Source of the DNA: Nannocystis bainbridge
GTDB taxonomy: Bacteria > Myxococcota_A > Polyangia > Nannocystales > Nannocystaceae
DNA length: 64,000 bases
Direction of reading: 5' to 3'
Assembly (NCBI RefSeq): GCF_028368995.1
Contig: NZ_JAQNDL010000003.1
Coordinates: 2,046,001 to 2,110,000 of the forward strand
Shown piece by piece: positions 10,608-23,000 of this stretch. Numbering within the stretch: position 1 is the stretch's first letter; each line of letters opens with the position of its first letter. The notes under the pieces are model-generated. The model searched no databases, was not told where the DNA came from, and saw only the letters and a program-made list of their open reading frames with translations. The translations under genes were made by a program, and so were the position numbers.

Positions 10608-13600
10608 GTGATCGCTCCGCTTCGTGGTCGACTCGGTCGGGCCTCCACCCCGGCCATCGTCTTCGGCTCCTTCGCCCTCGCACTCGGGCTCACGGCCGTG
10701 CAGGACCGCGAGGCGCTGGCCCAGCGCAGCGAGGCGCGCGCCCCGGCCCGGGCCGCCGCTCAGACCTACGACGCCACCGACCTGCGGATCCTCGACTGGA
10801 CCCTCTGGTACGTCGCCAAGTACTACGTCGAGCCCGAGCGCATCGACCCCCACCGGATGACGATCGCCGGCCTCGAGGGGCTCGAGCAGGCCATCCCGCA
10901 GGTGCTCGTCGAGCCGCTCGGCGGCGGCAAGAAGGCCGCGCGGGTCAAGGTCCGCGTCGGCACCGCCGAGCAGGAGTTCGAGCTCGGCAGCGTCGACGCG
11001 CTGTGGGCCGTCGGCACCCACGTGCGCGACGTGTTCCGCTTCGTCGCCCGCCACACCACCCTCAGCGAGGACGACCGCCGCGACGCCGAGTACGCGATCG
11101 TCGAGGGCGTGCTCGGCACCCTCGACCCGCACACCAACCTGCTGCGGCCCGACGAGTTCGACGTCATGAAGACCAGCACGAAGGGCAGCTTCGGCGGGCT
11201 CGGCATCGAGGTCGGCATGCGCGACGGCATGATCACGGTGATCCGCGTGATCGACGGCAACCCGGCCTCCAAGGCGGGGATCGAGTCGGGCGACCGCATC
11301 GTCCAGATCGACGAGGAGTCGACGGTGACGATGTCGCTCAACGAGGCGGTCGACCACATGCGCGGCGAGCCCGGCACCGCGGTGGCGCTGCACATCCGCC
11401 GCGAGGGCGTCGACAAGCCCAAGCGGTTCCGCATCACCCGCGACGTCATCACGCTCGACAGCGTCACCGGCACCGTGCTGCCGGGCGTCAACAGCGAGGG
11501 TCAGCCGGTCAAGGTCGGCCTGGTCCAGATCCAGCGCAACTTCGCCCAGACCACCGGCAAGGAGCTGCGGGCCAAGCTGGCCGAGTTCGAGAAGGCCGGG
11601 GTCCGCGGCATCGTCCTCGACATGCGCGACAACCCGGGCGGCCTGCTCACCGCCGCGGTCGAGGTCGCCGACGCGTTCCTCAAGTCGGGCGTGATCGTCT
11701 CGACCGTCGGCCCTGGCGCCCCGCGCGAGGACCTCACCGCCGACGACCGCTACGACTTCGCCAACGTGCCGGTGGTGGTGCTGATCGACCAGGGCTCGGC
11801 GAGCGCGACCGAGATCGTCGCCGGCGCCCTGCGCAACCTCGGCCGCGCCGTCCTGCTCGGCCGCCGCACCTTCGGCAAGGGCTCGGTGCAGGTGCTACAC
11901 GACCGCAAGGTGGCCGACAAGGAGCTCGCGCTCAAGCTGACGATCGCCCAGTACCTCACCCCCGGCGACGTCTCGATCCAGTCGGTCGGCGTCAGCCCCG
12001 ACCTCGAGACCCTGCCGGTCGTCGTCACCAAGGACTTCGTCGCCTACCACGGCCGCAAGCGCTTCGACCTCGTGCGCGAGGAGTCGCTGGCCTCGCACCT
12101 CACCTCGACCAAGGCCGACCCGTCGCAGAAGATCACCGCCGGCCCGCTCTACTTCCTCAGCAACGCCATGGTCCCCGACGACGACGGCGGCGACGAGAAG
12201 TCCGAGGCCGCCAAGCAGAAGGAGCGCGACAAGCTGCGCGCGGCCAAGACCGACAAGGCCGGCAACCTGACGGTGGAGGCGCTGCTCGAGGACCCGGAGA
12301 TCCGCATGGCCCGCGACCTGGTGGTGTGGGCGCCGTCGCCGTCGCGCGACGCGATCCTGGCCAAGATCGGCGACTTCGTGGCCAAGGAGACGGCGGTCGA
12401 GGAGAAGCGGCTGACCGAGGCGTTCGCCAAGCGCGGGATCGACTGGAGCCCCGGCACGGCGCCCGAGGCCGGCAAGGGCGCGGTGCTGCGCATGTCCGTC
12501 AAGATCGACAAGAAGGACAACACGGTCCTCGCCGGCGAGACGGGCGTCGTCACCGTGACCGTCACCAACGAGGGCACGGCCCCGGCCTACCAGGTCCGCG
12601 CCTTCTCCGACTCCGACTACTCGTACTTCGACGAGCGCGAGCTGCTGCTCGGCCGCATCGACCCCGGGCAGACGCGCACCGCGACCGCCAAGGTCAACGT
12701 CAACGAGCACGAGCTGTCGCGCACCGATCGCATGGAGCTGCAGCTGTTCGACCGCCACGGCTCGACGGTGTCGCCGAGCTCGCAGCGCTTCATCGACATC
12801 AGCAGCGCCGGCATCCCGCGCCCCGACTTCTCGCTGGCCTATCAGCTGCTCGACGACCCCAAGGCCGGCGCCAACATCCACGGCAACGGCGACGGCGCGC
12901 TGCAGGTCGGCGAGCGCGTGCGCCTGCGCGTGCACGTGCGCAACACCGGCGAGGGCCAGGCGCTCGACGCCTGGGTCAACCTCAAGAACATGAACGGCGA
13001 CGCGGTGTTCCTCCACACCGGCCGCGAGCAGCTCAAGGCGCTGCCGACCGGCGACGGCCGCGTGGTCGAGTTCGACTTCGAGGTCAAGAAGGCGCCGACC
13101 GAGGGCGAGGTCAAGCTGCAGCTGTCGGCCCACGACGCGAAGATCGGCGTGGCGCTGGCGCAGAAGCTGCACTTCCCGCTGGCCCAGAGCACGGTGACGG
13201 TGGCGCCGGCGACCGGGACGGCGGCGTGCGAGAAGGCGTGCGAGCTGGTCCAGAGCCCGCTGGCCGCCGACAAGGTGGTGGCCCGCGCCGAGGCCGGCTC
13301 GGGCCTCAAGGTCACCGGCCGCGCCGACGGCTGGCTGCGCGTCGACCTCGACGGCAAGCGCTCCGCGTTCGTCAAGGATGCCCAGGCCAAGCTCGGCGAG
13401 CGCGGCAGCAAGCCGAAGATCACCGACGTGTTCGCCATCAGCCCGCCGCGCATCGCCCTGGCCCAGAGCCCGAGCCAGACGGCCGACCCGCGCATGAAGG
13501 TCAGCGGCACGATCACCGACAGTGAGGCGGTCCGCGACGTCTTCATCACGGTGGTCAACCCGTCGCGCGACCTGTTCGGCAAGGCGGAGAAGGTGTTCTA

Positions 13601-13820
13601 CCAGGCGGCCACCAACCCGAAGGACGGCAAGCTCGAGTTCTCGGCCGACATCCCGCTGACGCCGGGCAACAACTTCATCGAGGTCCGGGCCCGCGAAGAC
13701 GACGACGTCAGCGCGGCCAAGCACATGTGGGTGCTGCGCACGAGCGGCCTCGAGGAGGCCCGCTCGAACGAGCTCCACAAGTCGACCGGCAAGCTCAGCG
13801 TCGACACGCTGTCGAAGTAA
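10608..13820 (+). CDS. Large exported S41 (C-terminal processing) protease with PDZ, CARDB-like and SH3-like regions
   Basis: About 1070 residues, more than twice a usual CtpA. A hydrophobic N-terminal segment (about residues 17-30) suggests export. A PDZ domain (about 200-285, FGGLGIEVGMRDGMITVIRV) is followed by the catalytic core with Ser399 in GSASATE and Lys424 in FGKGSVQ, the S41 dyad at the normal 25-residue spacing. The C-terminal half holds CARDB-like beta domains (for example GTAPAYQVRAFSDSDYSYFD and GDGALQVGERVRLRVHVRN) and an SH3-like segment around AGSGLKVTGRADGWLRVDLD. GTG 10608 is chosen because preceding residues are Arg/Pro-rich. It is probably periplasmic or envelope-attached, trimming envelope proteins. 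It begins next to an inverted repeat and is divergent from an RpoH-like factor. Confidence 0.88.
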   Translation: MIAPLRGRLGRASTPAIVFGSFALALGLTAVQDREALAQRSEARAPARAAAQTYDATDLRILDWTLWYVAKYYVEPERIDPHRMTIAGLEGLEQAIPQVLVEPLGGGKKAARVKVRVGTAEQEFELGSVDALWAVGTHVRDVFRFVARHTTLSEDDRRDAEYAIVEGVLGTLDPHTNLLRPDEFDVMKTSTKGSFGGLGIEVGMRDGMITVIRVIDGNPASKAGIESGDRIVQIDEESTVTMSLNEAVDHMRGEPGTAVALHIRREGVDKPKRFRITRDVITLDSVTGTVLPGVNSEGQPVKVGLVQIQRNFAQTTGKELRAKLAEFEKAGVRGIVLDMRDNPGGLLTAAVEVADAFLKSGVIVSTVGPGAPREDLTADDRYDFANVPVVVLIDQGSASATEIVAGALRNLGRAVLLGRRTFGKGSVQVLHDRKVADKELALKLTIAQYLTPGDVSIQSVGVSPDLETLPVVVTKDFVAYHGRKRFDLVREESLASHLTSTKADPSQKITAGPLYFLSNAMVPDDDGGDEKSEAAKQKERDKLRAAKTDKAGNLTVEALLEDPEIRMARDLVVWAPSPSRDAILAKIGDFVAKETAVEEKRLTEAFAKRGIDWSPGTAPEAGKGAVLRMSVKIDKKDNTVLAGETGVVTVTVTNEGTAPAYQVRAFSDSDYSYFDERELLLGRIDPGQTRTATAKVNVNEHELSRTDRMELQLFDRHGSTVSPSSQRFIDISSAGIPRPDFSLAYQLLDDPKAGANIHGNGDGALQVGERVRLRVHVRNTGEGQALDAWVNLKNMNGDAVFLHTGREQLKALPTGDGRVVEFDFEVKKAPTEGEVKLQLSAHDAKIGVALAQKLHFPLAQSTVTVAPATGTAACEKACELVQSPLAADKVVARAEAGSGLKVTGRADGWLRVDLDGKRSAFVKDAQAKLGERGSKPKITDVFAISPPRIALAQSPSQTADPRMKVSGTITDSEAVRDVFITVVNPSRDLFGKAEKVFYQAATNPKDGKLEFSADIPLTPGNNFIEVRAREDDDVSAAKHMWVLRTSGLEEARSNELHKSTGKLSVDTLSK

Positions 13821-13933
13821 GCACCCCGCACGGACCGGCGGCTCGCCCGGGCTCGGAAGAGCGCCGCGCGGGCCGCAGGACCGTCGTGCGGCCCCGGCTC
13901 GCGGAGCTTCGCGGGCCCGCTGGCGCGCGAGCG

Positions 13934-14584
<651 letters not shown>

Positions 14585-14589
14585 CCCGC

Positions 14590-14612
14590 CCGCTCGAGCC
14601 GAGGTCGAGCGG
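14590..14612. terminator. Hairpin between convergent genes
   Basis: CCGCTCGA (14590-14597) and TCGAGCGG (14605-14612) form a perfect 8-bp stem just after the stop at 14584, without a clear U-run. A terminator is plausible. The rest of the gap to 14804 holds no gene I can support. Confidence 0.35.
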
Positions 14613-14804
14613 CGTGCGGTGAGCAACTCTCGTCACGCCGCGGCCAGCGAGCTGACCCTCGTGGATGAGGATCACGGCCTGGTTCTCGGCGACGTCCCTC
14701 GCAACCGGTCGCATCCGCCTCGCTCGCGCTCGGACCCTGCGCGGCAAGGACCAGGCCCGCTCGCTCGCCGATGAACGACACCGGCCGCGCACGGGCGGCC
14801 CGCG

Positions 14805-16274
14805 TCACTTCTTCGCGGCGAGCTTGATCGAGCCGATGTCGTGGACCTCGCCCTCTTTCATCGCGCTGTGCATGGAGAAGCCGAGGGTGGTCTGCCACTT
14901 GCTGCCGACCTTGACGGCCACGCCGTACTCGCCGAGCGGCACCTCGGCGAAGCTCCACGCGCCCTCGGCGTCGGTCTTGCCGATGAACCGGACCGGCTGA
15001 TCGGCGCACGGCGTCTTCGAGTAGATGAACGCCGGGGTCGGGCACACCTCGAGCGTGGCGCCCACGACCGGCTTCTCGTCGTTGTCGACGATGCTGCCCT
15101 TGAGACCGCCCTTGCGCACCTCGCCGGCGCTGGGCAGCTCGGCGGGGCCGCTGCCGAGGACCAGGATGCTCTTGATCTCGCCGGCGATCTCCGGCGCCGC
15201 GCCGCTCGGCCACTCGTGCTTGCTGCCGTCGGCTGCGACCACCGAGAGGCCCGCGTCGGTGCCGACCCACACGCGCCCGCCGTCGTCCACGCCGACGGCC
15301 CAGATCAACCCCTTCTTGAAGTCTCTGCCGCTGCGCCGCGACTGCAGCTTGCCTTCGGCCGGCTTGGCGGCGGTGACCTTGTCGACGTCGATGAGCGCGA
15401 GGTAGCCGTCGGTGCTGACCGCGAGCTCGCTGTACGAGCTGGTGCCGCCGAGCTTGAGCTTCTTCGTCGGCTGGCCGTCGACCAGCTGGAACACGCTGTC
15501 CATGCCCATCGCGTACACGCTGCCGTCGGACGCGAGCGCAGCCCGGGTGAGGTAGTACGGGCTGCGAGCCCGGGTCGACTTGAGGTCGACTTCCTTCCAG
15601 GCGTCGGCCTCGCGCACGAACACCTTCTGGCTGGTGACGAGCCAGGGCTTGCCGGCCCGGTCGACGGCGATCGCCTGCGGGAAATCGTCGGCCGCGAGCG
15701 CCAGCACCGACACCGGCTCGCTGGTCCACGCCTTGCCGTCGAAGTGGTCGATCGCGCTGAAGGCCGCGACCCAGATCTGCCCGTCGGCCGCGACCGCGTA
15801 GTCGGTCATCGAGTTGGGCAGCCGCGCATCGCCGTCGCCCACCACGGCCTTGAAGCCCTCGCTGTCGATGCGCCCGATCTGCGAGTAGTCCGCGGCCCAC
15901 ACCTGGCCGTCCGCGCCGACCTGCAACTTGCGATACGAGCCCGTCTCGGCGCCGCTCACCGGCGTGAACTTGCCGCCGTCGAGGCGCACGATGCCCTTCT
16001 TTTCGACGGCGATGAACGCCGGCCCCGGCGCGCCCGCGGTGATCGTCAGCGGCGCTGCTGCCGGCTTGGCCGGCTCGGCCTTGGGCTCGGCCTTGTCGTC
16101 CGCCGGGGTCTCGGTCTTCGTCTCGACCGTCGTCTCGGTCTTCGTCTCGACCGTGGTCTCGACCTTTGCCGGCGGCTCGCTCTTCCTGGCCTCGTCGGGC
16201 GTCGGCCCGCCGTCACAGGCGGTCATCCACAGCGGCAGGGCACACACAAACAGTTTTGTCCTGGGGGTCGGCAC
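14805..16274 (-). CDS. Lipoprotein with propeller-type repeats and a CarboxypepD_reg-like end
   Basis: The 489-residue product begins with a lipoprotein signal (KLFVCALPLWMTAC), so Cys near residue 17 is probably lipidated. Next come tandem VETKTET repeats (residues about 37-55) and an Ala/Pro/Lys linker. The main body has repeated units such as GADGQVWAADYSQIGRID, AADGQIWVAAFSAIDHF and DDGGRVWVGTDAGLSVV, the pattern of ligand-binding or two-component-regulator propeller blades. The end (GLKGSIVDNDEKPVVGATLE...) looks like a carboxypeptidase-regulatory beta-sandwich. I infer a surface or periplasmic sensor/binding lipoprotein. Both possible starts are GTG (16274 and 16295); the shorter gives a better signal peptide. 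Confidence 0.75.
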   Translation of the reverse strand: MPTPRTKLFVCALPLWMTACDGGPTPDEARKSEPPAKVETTVETKTETTVETKTETPADDKAEPKAEPAKPAAAPLTITAGAPGPAFIAVEKKGIVRLDGGKFTPVSGAETGSYRKLQVGADGQVWAADYSQIGRIDSEGFKAVVGDGDARLPNSMTDYAVAADGQIWVAAFSAIDHFDGKAWTSEPVSVLALAADDFPQAIAVDRAGKPWLVTSQKVFVREADAWKEVDLKSTRARSPYYLTRAALASDGSVYAMGMDSVFQLVDGQPTKKLKLGGTSSYSELAVSTDGYLALIDVDKVTAAKPAEGKLQSRRSGRDFKKGLIWAVGVDDGGRVWVGTDAGLSVVAADGSKHEWPSGAAPEIAGEIKSILVLGSGPAELPSAGEVRKGGLKGSIVDNDEKPVVGATLEVCPTPAFIYSKTPCADQPVRFIGKTDAEGAWSFAEVPLGEYGVAVKVGSKWQTTLGFSMHSAMKEGEVHDIGSIKLAAKK

Positions 16275-16312
16275 GCGGCGATCTTGCCAGGCCACAATTG
16301 GCTGTCAACGAC

Positions 16313-16358
16313 CTGTCCCTTGAGACATCCGGTCGGTGGGACATGTCCTCGCGGACAT
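16313..16358. repeat. Two copies of the dispersed palindrome upstream of the lipoprotein gene
   Basis: CTGTCCCTTGAGACAT at 16313-16328 and GGGACATGTCCTCGCGGACAT at 16338-16358, the latter holding a perfect GGACATGTCC. Both lie in the noncoding gap between the lipoprotein gene start and the clpX end, where they could act as regulatory sites or hairpins. Confidence 0.6.
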
Positions 16359-16404
16359 ATTCTGTTCGGGGGGCGAGAGTCCCCAACGCAGCGCCTTAAC
16401 GAAG

Positions 16405-16436
16405 AAGGGCCGCGCCGGCGCTGCCGGGCGGCCCTT
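16405..16436 (-). terminator. Intrinsic terminator after clpX
   Basis: Read on the minus strand, AAGGGCCGC pairs with GCGGCCCTT (16428-16436 with 16405-16413), a 9-bp stem followed by CTTCGTTAAG. It sits 22 bp beyond the clpX stop, the expected place for the end of the clpP-clpX transcript. Confidence 0.65.
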
Positions 16437-16458
16437 CGGGCGAGCGGAGCGTGGCGGC

Positions 16459-17717
<1,259 letters not shown>

Positions 17718-17721
<4 letters not shown>

Positions 17722-18368
17722 GGAGTCGTCCCCCCAGTCGGCGGCGTCGGCCGCTCCTTCCGCGGCCGGCTCAGCACCTCGTCGATGAGCCCGTAGCCCT
17801 TGGCCGTCTGCGGGTCCATGAACTTGTCGCGCTCGGTGTCACGCAGGATGTCGTCGACCGTCTTCCCGCTGTGCTCGGCGAGGATAGCGTTCAAGATCGC
17901 CTTGAGGCGCCGGATCTCGAGCGCCTGGATCTCGATGTCGGTCGCCTGACCCTGCACCCCGCCCGAAGGCTGGTGGATCATGATGCGCGCGTTGGGCAGC
18001 GCGAAGCGCTTGCCCGGGGCTCCACCGGCCACCAGCACCGCGCCCATCGAGGCGGCCTGGCCGATGCAGTAGGTGGCGACGTCGCAGCGCACGTGCTGCA
18101 TGGTGTCGTAGATGCCCAGGCCGGCCGTCACCACGCCGCCCGGGGAGTTGATGTACATCGTGATGTCCTTCTCCGGATCCTCGGACTCGAGGAAGAGGAG
18201 CTGGGCGATGATGACGTTGGCGACCTGGTCGTTGACCCCGGTGCCGAGAAAGATGATCCGGTCCTTGAGGAGCCGGCTGTAGATGTCCCACGAGCGCTCA
18301 CCACGGTGCGTCTGCTCGATGACGAAGGGAATGTTGGCGACCGGGCCCAAGTCTTCGTGGTGCTTCAT
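17718..18368 (-). CDS. clpP: ATP-dependent Clp protease proteolytic subunit ClpP
   Basis: The 216-residue serine peptidase forms the ClpP barrel. The catalytic triad is Ser107 (CIGQAASMGA), His132 (IMIHQPSGG) and Asp181 (DTERDKFM), all at the usual spacing. The length is close to the E. coli protein, with a somewhat longer Pro/Thr-rich C-terminus (PTPPTGGTTP) that may be disordered. No long N-terminal propeptide is seen before IPFVIEQTHRGERSWDIYS, the typical start. It is co-transcribed with clpX by a four-base overlap and follows trigger factor after about 190 bp containing a strong hairpin. Confidence 0.98.
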
Positions 18369-18487
18369 GCGGCGGCTCCGCGCTCCTTCTAGGTGTCTGC
18401 TATCGTGACCGCCTCGCCGGGACGATGCAAGGCCCCAGAGCGCGCGGCTGCATCACCACTTTCTCACCGTCGATCGAGAAAGCGGCT

Positions 18488-18509
18488 GGAGCCACCCGGG
18501 GGTGGCTCC
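18488..18509 (-). terminator. Hairpin between tig and clpP
   Basis: GGAGCCACC (18488-18496) and GGTGGCTCC (18501-18509) pair perfectly around CGGG. On the minus strand the hairpin lies 49 bp after the tig stop and is followed by AGCCGCTTTCTC. It probably terminates or attenuates tig transcripts before clpP. Confidence 0.55.
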
Positions 18510-18558
18510 TCTCGACGTTCGGCGCGCTCGGCACCGGCGCGTGCGGCGGACTCGCTCG

Positions 18559-19917
18559 TCAGGTCGCGGCGGTCTCGCCGCTAGACTCCGACGTCGCGGG
18601 CGCCTCCGGCGACGGATCGGGCGCCTCGGTGACCTCGGCCTTGCCCATCAGGAAGTCGAGGATCTTTTCCTCGCGGAGCTGCGCGCGCAGGAGCAGCAGC
18701 TGGTTGTTCTTCTCCATCGTCGCGCGCAGGCGATCGATGTTCTGGTTGCGCTCGGCCGCCATCTCCTTCAGCTCGGCCTCGACCTCGTCCTCGGCGACGA
18801 CGATGTTCTCGGCCTTGCCGATCGCGTCGAGCAGGAGGAACGCCTTGACGTTGAACAGCGCCTGGGGCCGGTACTGCGAGCTGAGCTGCTGCTCGGTGAC
18901 GCCGAGCCGCTGGAGCGTGAGGCCCTGCTGCTGGACCTGACGCTTGAACAGGTCGACCTGGGCGGCGACCTCGCGGGCGACCAGCGACGGCGCGACCTCG
19001 AAGGTGTTGCGCTCGAGCAGGACCTCGACGAGGCGCTTGCGGGCGTCGCGCTCGGCCTCGTTCTTGTCCTCTTCGAGCAGGCGCTCGCTGAACTTGGCCT
19101 TGAGCGCGTCGAGGCTGTCGGCCTCGCCGGTGTCGCGGGCGAAGTCGTCGTCGAGCGCGGGGACGTGCTTCTCGCGGAGGTCGCGGAAGCCGATCGTCAG
19201 CACGGCCTCGTGGCCGCGCAGCTCCTGCTTGAGGCGCTCCTGGGTCGGGCTGAAGCGCACGACCTGCGTCTTGCCGACCTGGTCGAGGGTGGTGCTCGCC
19301 AGCGCGGCGGCGAGGCCGGGGATGTACTCGTTCTCGGTCTCGCCGATGTCGACGCGGAGGTCCTTGCGCGCGATCTTCTGCGGGCCGATGTGACCGTCGA
19401 GGTCGACGGTCCACACGTCACCCGGCTGGGTGGCGGTGCGCTCGCTGCCCTCGGCGAGCGGGCGCAGCTCGGTGAGCTCCTCCTGCTTGGCCTTGAGCTC
19501 GGCGTCGATCTTGGCGGCGTCGGCGACCGCGGGACGGCGACGCACGGCGATGCCGGTGTAGTCCTTCGGGGTGATCTCCGGCGGGACTTCGAAGCGCGCG
19601 GCGTACTTGAAGGTCTCGTCCTTGACGAGCGTGCCCTCCTCGAGGACCGGCTGGGTCAGCGGCACCTTGCTGTGCTGCGTGACGGCGGCCTGGAAGGTCT
19701 CGTCGACGAGCTCGCGGGCGAGCTCCTCGCGCACGCTCTTGCCGAACATGCGCTCGAGCATGTGCGGCGGCACCTTGCCCGGACGGAAGCCAGGCAAGCG
19801 AGCCTTGCCCTGCAGATCGCGCAGCTTGGTGGCGAACCGCGGCGAGATCTCCGTCCACGGGATTTGCACACGCACGCGGCACTCGACCGCACTGATCTTC
19901 TCGATTTGACTTTCCAT
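18559..19917 (-). CDS. tig: Trigger factor (ribosome-associated chaperone/prolyl isomerase)
   Basis: The 452-residue protein binds near the ribosome exit tunnel. The ribosome-binding signature GFRPGKVPPHMLERMFGKSV appears as LPGFRPGKVP at about residues 43-52. The middle region (about 155-240) corresponds to the FKBP-type domain, starting after ...PPEITPKDYTGIAV. The C-terminal helical chaperone arms end in a Glu/Ala/Ser-rich tail. The start is the ATG giving MESQIEKISAVECRV, since the upstream extension is Arg-rich and not family-like. It is read in the same direction as clpP-clpX. Confidence 0.95.
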   Translation of the reverse strand: MESQIEKISAVECRVRVQIPWTEISPRFATKLRDLQGKARLPGFRPGKVPPHMLERMFGKSVREELARELVDETFQAAVTQHSKVPLTQPVLEEGTLVKDETFKYAARFEVPPEITPKDYTGIAVRRRPAVADAAKIDAELKAKQEELTELRPLAEGSERTATQPGDVWTVDLDGHIGPQKIARKDLRVDIGETENEYIPGLAAALASTTLDQVGKTQVVRFSPTQERLKQELRGHEAVLTIGFRDLREKHVPALDDDFARDTGEADSLDALKAKFSERLLEEDKNEAERDARKRLVEVLLERNTFEVAPSLVAREVAAQVDLFKRQVQQQGLTLQRLGVTEQQLSSQYRPQALFNVKAFLLLDAIGKAENIVVAEDEVEAELKEMAAERNQNIDRLRATMEKNNQLLLLRAQLREEKILDFLMGKAEVTEAPDPSPEAPATSESSGETAAT

Positions 19918-20053
19918 GACGGGCGAAAGCGGGGACGGTCCAGTACCAGAGCGCCGCCACGATCTCAAGTCGACGCACGCACGGCCGCCGCAGCGCCGGG
20001 CCGCGGCCGCCACGACGGGCGGCCGCGAGGCGTGACAAGCCGCACGGCCTGCC

Positions 20054-23000
20054 TCAGCCCTCGTGCTCGGCCAGCAGCTCGTCGCGGTCGCGGTAGCCCG
20101 GGCTCACGTCGCGCAGCGCCTCGGCGGCCGCCGCCGTGTCGCCGAGGGTCGTAAAGACCTCGGCCAGGCGGTACTGGGCCGCGTCGCGCTCGTCCTCGTC
20201 GTTGGCGCTGTCGATCGCCTCGCGCAGGGCGGCGACGGCGACCGAGGGCTCGCCGCGGAGGATCCGGAGGTCGGCGATCATGACCTTGGCCCGCGACTGC
20301 CAGGTGCTGTCGGCGGCGGCCAGCCCGAACTGGGCCAGCGCGTCGTCGATGAGGCCCATCTCGTGATAGGCCATGCCCAGATCGAAGTAGGTCTGGGCGT
20401 CGGCCTGCTCGGTGAGGGTGGCCACGGCCCGCTGCTGCGGCGATTTCTTGCGGCTGACCGGCGACGGCTCGTCGAAGATCGAGGACAGGAAATCGTCGTC
20501 GTCGTCCTCGTCGTCGAGGCGCTGGACGGTGTGACCGGGGCTGACGGCGGCGGGCGCGGCGGCGACCGGCGGCGGGGTGTCCTCGATCATCACCGGCGCG
20601 GCGGCCGACTCGAGCTTGGCGCCGGTGGCGAAGCGGTCGGCGAACTCGGCGAGCGCCGGATGGCCGGGGAAGCGCCGCTGCAGCTCGAGGTAGGTGAACT
20701 GGGCGTCGTCCTCGAACCGGCTGCTGATGAAGAAGCGCAGCTCCTCGACCTCGTCGGTGATGTCGGGGTAGTCCGCCGGCGCGGCGGGCTCCTCGGCCGA
20801 GATCTCCTCGACCGCGGCGAGCTCCTCGAGCTCGGCGCTCAGCAGGTCGGCGACCTTGCTGTCCGCGGAGACAGCCTCGGGCTGGCTGTCCGAAGGGGCA
20901 GCTTCGCTCGTCGGCGCCGCGATGTCCGCAGCGGCGGCCTCGGGCTTGGCCTCGGCCTGGCTGTCCGAAGGGGCAGCCTCGGTCGGCGCCGCGATGTCCG
21001 AAGGGGCAGCGTCGGCCTGGCTGTCCGCGGGGACAGCTTCGAGCGGCGCAGCGATGTCCGAAGGCAGGGCTTCGGCCTGGCTGTCCGCGGGGACAGCTTC
21101 GGTCGGCGCCGCGATGTCCGAGGGCACGGCTTCGGCCTGGCTGTCCGCGGGGACAGCTTCCGGCTTCGCCTCGCTCGTGTCCGCGGGGGCAGCTTCCGGC
21201 TTCGCCTCGACGATGTCCGCGGGGGCAGCCTCCGGCACCTTTGCCTGGCTGTCCGAAGAGACAGCCTCGGGCGCCTTCGCCTGGCTGTCCGAAGAGACAG
21301 CTTCCGGCTTCGCCTCGAGCGCCTTCGCCTGGCTGTCCGAAGAGACAGCCTCCGGCTTCGCCTCGGGCTGCTGGACTGGCGCGGGCCGGGTCTCGGCCGC
21401 GGGGGTCGCGGGCGTGCTGGCGGGGGTCGCCGCCGGCTTCGGTCCGCTGGGGCCGCCGAGGCGCGTCACCGGCTTGGCCGGCTTCCCGCCGAGGCGCATC
21501 GCGCGGAGCTTGGCGGCGGCGTCGGACTTGGGCGCCTGGGCCGGTCCGCGGACGATCTCGGCCTTCAGCACCTCGGGCTTGGCCGACTCGGTGCTGGCGG
21601 GCGTCGGCTCGGTCTTCGCGGCCTCGGGCGCCTGCGCCTCCGCGCTCGTCGACGCAGCCTCGGTCGCGGGCTCGGCCGGGCTGTCCGTCGGGACAGCTTC
21701 GGGCTTCGCCGCGACCTCCGTCGGGGCGGCTTCCGTCTTCTCGCCGGCGTCGGCCCTGTCCGAGCTGTCCGCGGGCACAGCTTCCGGCTGCGCCGCGCTC
21801 GAGCTGTCCGCGGGGACAGCTTCAGGCGCGCTCGCCTCGGGCTTGGCCGGGCTGTCCGTCAGGACAGCTTCGGGCTGCGTCGCCTCGGGCTTGGTCGCGG
21901 TGTCGACCACGACGGCCTCGGGCTGCGTCGCCTCGGGCTTGGTCGCGGTGTCGACCGCGACGGCCTCGGGCTGCGTCGCTTCGGGCTTGGCCGAGCTGTC
22001 CGCCGGGACAGCCTCGGGCGGCGGCGCGACCGGCTTCGCCGTCACCACGCTCTCGCTGCGCGGCGGCTCCGGGCGCTTCGTCACCACGCTCTCGCTGCGC
22101 GGCGGCTCCGGGCGCTTCGTCACCACGCTCTCGGTCCGCGGCTGCGGCGGCGGCGGGCGCTTCGACACCACGCTCTCGGTCCGCGGCGGCGGCGGACGCT
22201 TCGACACCACGCTCTCGCTGCGCGGCGGCTCCGGTCGCCGGGTCACCACGCTCTCGCTGCGCGGCGGCTGCGGCGGGGCCTTCTTGGGCGGCGTCGGCTC
22301 GGACGCGGTCTCGTCGACGAGCTCATCGAGCTCGAGCTCCTCGACCTCCTCGGCCTCGAGCTCCTCGACCTCCTCGGCGCTTTGTGCCGGCTTGTCGGAG
22401 GGCGGGCGGCGCGACGGCTTGCGGCCAGACTCGACCGGCTCGCTCGCGGGCTCGGAGGTCGTGGCCTCGACGTGCGCGCCCTCGACCGGCGCGCCCTCGG
22501 AGGTCATGGCCTCGCTCGCCGCGACCTCGGCCGTCGCGGCGACCTCGGGCTGCGCCGCTTCGGGCGGCGCGGCCTCGCTCGTGGTCGCCCCGGGCTGGGT
22601 TTCACCGGCTGTCTCGGCGGACATGTCCTCAGGGACAGTCGCCTTCTGGACCGGCGGCTTGAACGTCGGCAGCGGCGTCTTCTCGCCGAACGACCGCGGC
22701 AGCGGCGTCTTCTCGGAGAACTTGGTCGACAGCGGCGTCCGGATCGCGCTGTCGCTGTCGTCGTGCGCGACCGGGGCGGCCATGCCGAACGCCAGGTTCT
22801 GCAGGCCGCTGGACTCGCGCACCGGCTCGTCGGCGGGCGCCTTCGGCTCCTCGGGCAGCGGCGCGGGCGCGGGCGTCGGCGTCAGGTCGGCCTGGACCTT
22901 CGAATCGGTCTCGGTCGACGTGTCCGAAGAGACATCCCCGTCCAGGGCGGCGATGCGGGCCGAGTCGGCCGGCGAGCTCATACTCGTGCCGCTCTGGCCG

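Noticed and set aside
20859..22012. Regular short repeats suggesting a CRISPR array
   Set aside because: Spacing is irregular, units are only about 16 bp and remain in one reading frame of the TPR gene; no cas genes are near.
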